8,524 bases of DNA, from positions 1 to 8,524 of the forward strand of contig DATDBO010000031.1 of assembly GCA_036524775.1 (NCBI GenBank), given 5' to 3'. Below are positions 6,184 to 8,524 of this stretch, one piece after another. A program made the translations under genes and the position numbers. The notes beneath the pieces are model-generated. The model made no database searches. It saw nothing but the letters and a program-made list of their open reading frames with translations, and was not told where the DNA came from. Source of the stretch: VRUE01 sp036524775 (GTDB taxonomy: Bacteria > Actinomycetota > Thermoleophilia > Solirubrobacterales > 70-9). The number at the start of each line of letters is the position of its first letter. Position 1 is the first letter of the stretch.

Positions 6184-7557
6184 GTGGAGCGTGAGTTCGA
6201 CGCGATCGTGATCGGCGCCGGCGCCCCGGGCGAGGTCTGCGCCGGACGCCTCGCCGACGGCGGCCTCTCGACGGCGATCGTCGAGAGCCGGCTGGTCGGC
6301 GGCGAGTGCTCCTACTACGCCTGCATGCCCTCGAAGGCACTGTTGCGTCCGGGAGAGCTGTTGGCCGAGGCGCGCCGCGTGCCCGGGGCGAGCGCCGCCG
6401 TGACCGGTGAGCTCGACCCCGCGGCGGTCCTCGCCCGCCGCGACGAGGTGATCCACGACCTCGACGACTCCGGCCAGCTGCCCTGGCTGGAGGAACGCGG
6501 GATCGAGCTCTTTCGCGGCGAGGGACGCCTCGACGGCGAGCGCCGCGTCGTCGGCGGCGACGACACGCTGACCGCCCGCAAGGCCATCGTGGTCGCCACG
6601 GGCAGCGGCGCGGCGATGCCGCCGATCGACGGCCTCGACTCGGTCCGCACCTGGAACAACCGCGACGCCACCACGTCCAAGCGGGTGCCGGAGAGCATGG
6701 TCGTCCTCGGCGGCGGCCCGGTCGGCGCCGAGCTCGCGCAGGCCTGGTCGACGCTGGGGACCTCGGTCACCCTGATCGAGGGAGAGGATCGCCTGCTGCC
6801 GCGCGAGGAGCCTTTCGCCGGCGAGCAGGTGGCAGAGTCGCTGCGCGACTCCCACGGGGTCGACGTTCGCACCGGTGTCCTCGCCAAGCTAGTCGCTGCG
6901 GGCGGCGTCGGCGTCGTGGTCGAGCTGGACGACGGCGGCCGGGCGGAGGGCGCCGAGCTGCTCGTCGCGGTTGGGCGCGTCCCCCGCACCGGGAGCATCG
7001 GCCTCGATTCGGCCGGGGTCGAGCCCGGCGAGCGCGGCTTCCTCGAGACCGACGACCGGCTGCGGGTCGGCGGCCGCGAGTGGCTCTACGCCGTCGGCGA
7101 CGTCAACGGCCGCGCCCTCTTCACCCACATGGGCAAGTACCAGGCCTGGGTCGCCGCCGAGAACGTCTTCGGCCGCGACGCCGAGGCGATCGCCGAAGGC
7201 GCCGGCTCTCCCCGCGTCACCTTCACCGACCCGCAGGTAGCCGCCGTCGGCAAGACCCTGTCCCAGGCGGAAGAGGCCGGCATCGACGCACGCGCGATCG
7301 ACGTCCCCACCGACGGCACCGCCGGGGCGAGTTTCTACGGCCGGGGCACCGGCGGGACCTCCCGCCTCGTCGTCGATCGCGAGAACGAGACGATCGTCGG
7401 CGCCACCTTCACCGGCTTCGAGACCGCCGACTTCCTCCAGGCGGCGACGATCGCGATCGTGGGCGAAGTGCCTCTCGAGCAGCTCCGCCATGCCGTTGCT
7501 GCATACCCCACTCGAAGCGAGATCTGGCTGAAGCTGATCGAGGCCTACGGCCTCTAG
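6184..7557 (+). CDS. FAD-dependent pyridine nucleotide-disulfide oxidoreductase (dihydrolipoamide dehydrogenase-like)
   Basis: 457-residue flavoprotein of the class I disulfide reductase family (dihydrolipoamide dehydrogenase, mercuric reductase, glutathione reductase), cytosolic, using FAD and NAD(P)H. An FAD-binding GAGAPG lies at 11-16, the redox disulfide at Cys42-x4-Cys47 (GGECSYYACMPSK), the NAD(P)-binding GGGPVG at 176-181, a second FAD motif LYAVGDVNG near 300-308, and the dimerisation domain follows to the end. In dihydrolipoamide dehydrogenase the C-terminus carries a catalytic His in HPTxSE; here it reads YPTRSE, with Tyr441 replacing His and Glu446 kept. The active site is therefore probably not for dihydrolipoamide, and no 2-oxo acid dehydrogenase genes lie nearby. 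Mercuric reductase's extra C-terminal cysteines are absent. The substrate is unknown. GTG at 6184 is preferred because the FAD fold starts at once and a -10 box lies 7 nt upstream; in-frame TTG 6175 and GTG 6139 are alternatives. Confidence 0.9.
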   Translation: MEREFDAIVIGAGAPGEVCAGRLADGGLSTAIVESRLVGGECSYYACMPSKALLRPGELLAEARRVPGASAAVTGELDPAAVLARRDEVIHDLDDSGQLPWLEERGIELFRGEGRLDGERRVVGGDDTLTARKAIVVATGSGAAMPPIDGLDSVRTWNNRDATTSKRVPESMVVLGGGPVGAELAQAWSTLGTSVTLIEGEDRLLPREEPFAGEQVAESLRDSHGVDVRTGVLAKLVAAGGVGVVVELDDGGRAEGAELLVAVGRVPRTGSIGLDSAGVEPGERGFLETDDRLRVGGREWLYAVGDVNGRALFTHMGKYQAWVAAENVFGRDAEAIAEGAGSPRVTFTDPQVAAVGKTLSQAEEAGIDARAIDVPTDGTAGASFYGRGTGGTSRLVVDRENETIVGATFTGFETADFLQAATIAIVGEVPLEQLRHAVAAYPTRSEIWLKLIEAYGL

Positions 7558-7567
7558 CGGAGCAGCC

Positions 7568-8524
7568 TTAGACGCGTGAGCGTCGCTTGAGGTCTTCGGC
7601 GAACTCGCGCGGCAGGCCGGGGATCTCGTCGAGCTCGTCGATCGACTGGAAGCGCCCGACCCGCTCGCGGTGGGCGAGCAGGCGGGTCGCCTGGGTGACC
7701 GAGAGCCCGTGGCCGCGCAGCTGCTCGAAGCTGACGTTGTTCAGTTCGATCGTCTCGCCGGGTTGCGCGGCCGACGGGGGGTTCGACCCGGGCGGGGATA
7801 GAGGGCCGGGCTGTGGATCGGGCTGCGGGGGCGTCGGCGGCGGGCCCGGCTGTGGCTCGGGCGCCGGCGGCGGGGGCGCGGGTGAGGGCGGCTGTGGCGT
7901 CGGCGACGGTTGCGGGGTCGGCGACGGCGGCGGCTGAGGCACCGGACTCGGCGAGATCCCCTCTCCGCCCTGCACCGAGCCGAGCACCGCCTGCTCGGCT
8001 TCCGCGGCGCGGCGCTCCGCCTCGCGCGCCCGCTCCTCCGCCTGGGCGACGCTCTGCTCGATCTCACGCAGGCGCTGCCGGCGCTCGTCCTCTTGCGTCT
8101 TCAGCTTCGCGAGGCGCTCCGCCTCGGCCGCGCGCGCTTCCGCCGCCTTGGTGCGCTCCTCGATCTGGCGCAGCCGCTCCTGAGCCTCGGCGAGCGAGCG
8201 CTCCTGCGCTTCGCGTTCCTGCTGCAGCTGGTGTTCTGCCGTCTGCAGGTTGGGCGCGGGCGCCGCCTGAGCAGGTGGCGGGACTGCGGCCATGCTCTGC
8301 GTCGTCTGGCCGGCCTCGGCCTGCGCCTGGCGAGCCTCGGCCTCGCGCTGGAGCCGCTCGGCCTCGGCGATACGGCGATCGGCCTCGGCGCGGATGCGCT
8401 GCGAGATCTCCGAGCCCTCGGCGCGCTCCTGCGCCGCCTCGCGCTGGCGCTCCGATTCCATGCGGCGGAAGATCGCCTCGGCGTTGGCGTCAGGCACGTC
8501 GGCGCGCGTGACGCGCACGTCGAC
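7568..8524 (-). CDS. SPFH/HflC-like protein fused to a helix-hairpin-helix domain (5' end outside window)
   Basis: Open from the right edge, so the true start lies beyond the window; at least 318 residues are visible. They begin with the end of an SPFH (band 7) domain: VDVRVTRADVPDANAEAIFRRM, then ERQREAAQERAEG and IRAEADR closely follow HflC, a membrane protein that partners HflK and FtsH. HflC's next GEGDAEA motif is absent. Instead come charged Ala/Glu/Arg coiled coils (about 30-75 and 100-180) around a Gln/Ala/Pro spacer, then a Pro-rich linker of about 65 residues (190-253). The last 63 residues are a ComEA-type helix-hairpin-helix (IELNNVSFEQLRGHGLS, then FQSIDELDEIPGLP), a fold that usually binds DNA. 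The stop is 10 bp from the convergent flavoprotein stop. An N-terminal membrane anchor is expected but not visible. Domain calls are firm; the combined role is unknown. Confidence 0.85.
   Translation of the reverse strand, partial: VDVRVTRADVPDANAEAIFRRMESERQREAAQERAEGSEISQRIRAEADRRIAEAERLQREAEARQAQAEAGQTTQSMAAVPPPAQAAPAPNLQTAEHQLQQEREAQERSLAEAQERLRQIEERTKAAEARAAEAERLAKLKTQEDERRQRLREIEQSVAQAEERAREAERRAAEAEQAVLGSVQGGEGISPSPVPQPPPSPTPQPSPTPQPPSPAPPPPAPEPQPGPPPTPPQPDPQPGPLSPPGSNPPSAAQPGETIELNNVSFEQLRGHGLSVTQATRLLAHRERVGRFQSIDELDEIPGLPREFAEDLKRRSRV
7758..7956 (-). repeat. Proline-rich low-complexity linker in the SPFH-HHH gene
   Basis: About 65 codons of Pro with Ser, Thr, Gln, Ala and Gly in short PxP repeats (for example SPTPQPSPTPQPP). 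The DNA shows matching short tandem G-rich units on the plus strand. It probably acts as an extended spacer between the coiled coil and the helix-hairpin-helix. Confidence 0.85.

Noticed and set aside
7540..7554. GAGGCC-TAC-GGCCTC hairpin at the end of the flavoprotein gene as a terminator
   Set aside because: It encodes the last residues (EAYGL), is followed by no T-run, and such short GC palindromes are frequent here.
7571..7584. GACGC-N4-GCGTC hairpin near the convergent stops
   Set aside because: It lies within the last codons of the HHH gene and lacks a T-run on either strand.
7758..7960. CRISPR-like or tandem-repeat array in the G-rich repeats
   Set aside because: Units are short, irregular and explained by proline codons of a coding linker; no spacer structure.

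Overview
The window is very GC-rich, with G or C in most third codon positions. It carries a bacterial-type tmRNA gene, an actinobacterial-style P450, and several genes that look leaderless (a TANNNT -10 box 6-7 nt before the start codon). I infer a high-GC actinobacterium, possibly Thermoleophilia/Solirubrobacterales. That placement rests on the general look of the proteins, not on a database comparison.

Layout, left to right. (1) 1-98: a long imperfect inverted repeat that overlaps the start of purU (formyltetrahydrofolate deformylase, +), with a terminator-like hairpin after purU. (2) 999-2351: a CYP135/CYP138-like cytochrome P450 (+), whose last 26 bp overlap the tail of a convergent ABC-F ATPase gene (2326-4245, -). 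(3) 4246-4723: a segment with visibly lower GC holding two small, overlapping, unrecognised membrane-protein genes (+). (4) 4732-5127: a DUF1697 gene (-) that appears to have lost an internal block of about 45 residues, divergent from a PrxQ/Bcp-like peroxiredoxin (5179-5736, +). (5) 5780-6138: a complete ssrA (tmRNA, -) with predicted tag ADHEFALAA. (6) 6184-7557: a dihydrolipoamide-dehydrogenase-like flavoprotein (+) with a modified active site. (7) 7568-8524: the C-terminal part (-) of an SPFH/HflC-like protein fused through coiled coils and a proline-rich linker to a ComEA-type helix-hairpin-helix. It runs off the right edge.

The genes do not form one pathway. They are mostly single genes in alternating orientation with very short or overlapping intergenic spaces. 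Loose themes are ribosome maintenance (ABC-F, tmRNA) and redox chemistry (peroxiredoxin, disulfide reductase, P450). The only convincing operon is the small membrane-protein pair, joined by a TAATG stop/start overlap. The features most worth a second look are the SPFH-HHH fusion, the small membrane pair, and the hairpin in which purU has its only standard start codon.
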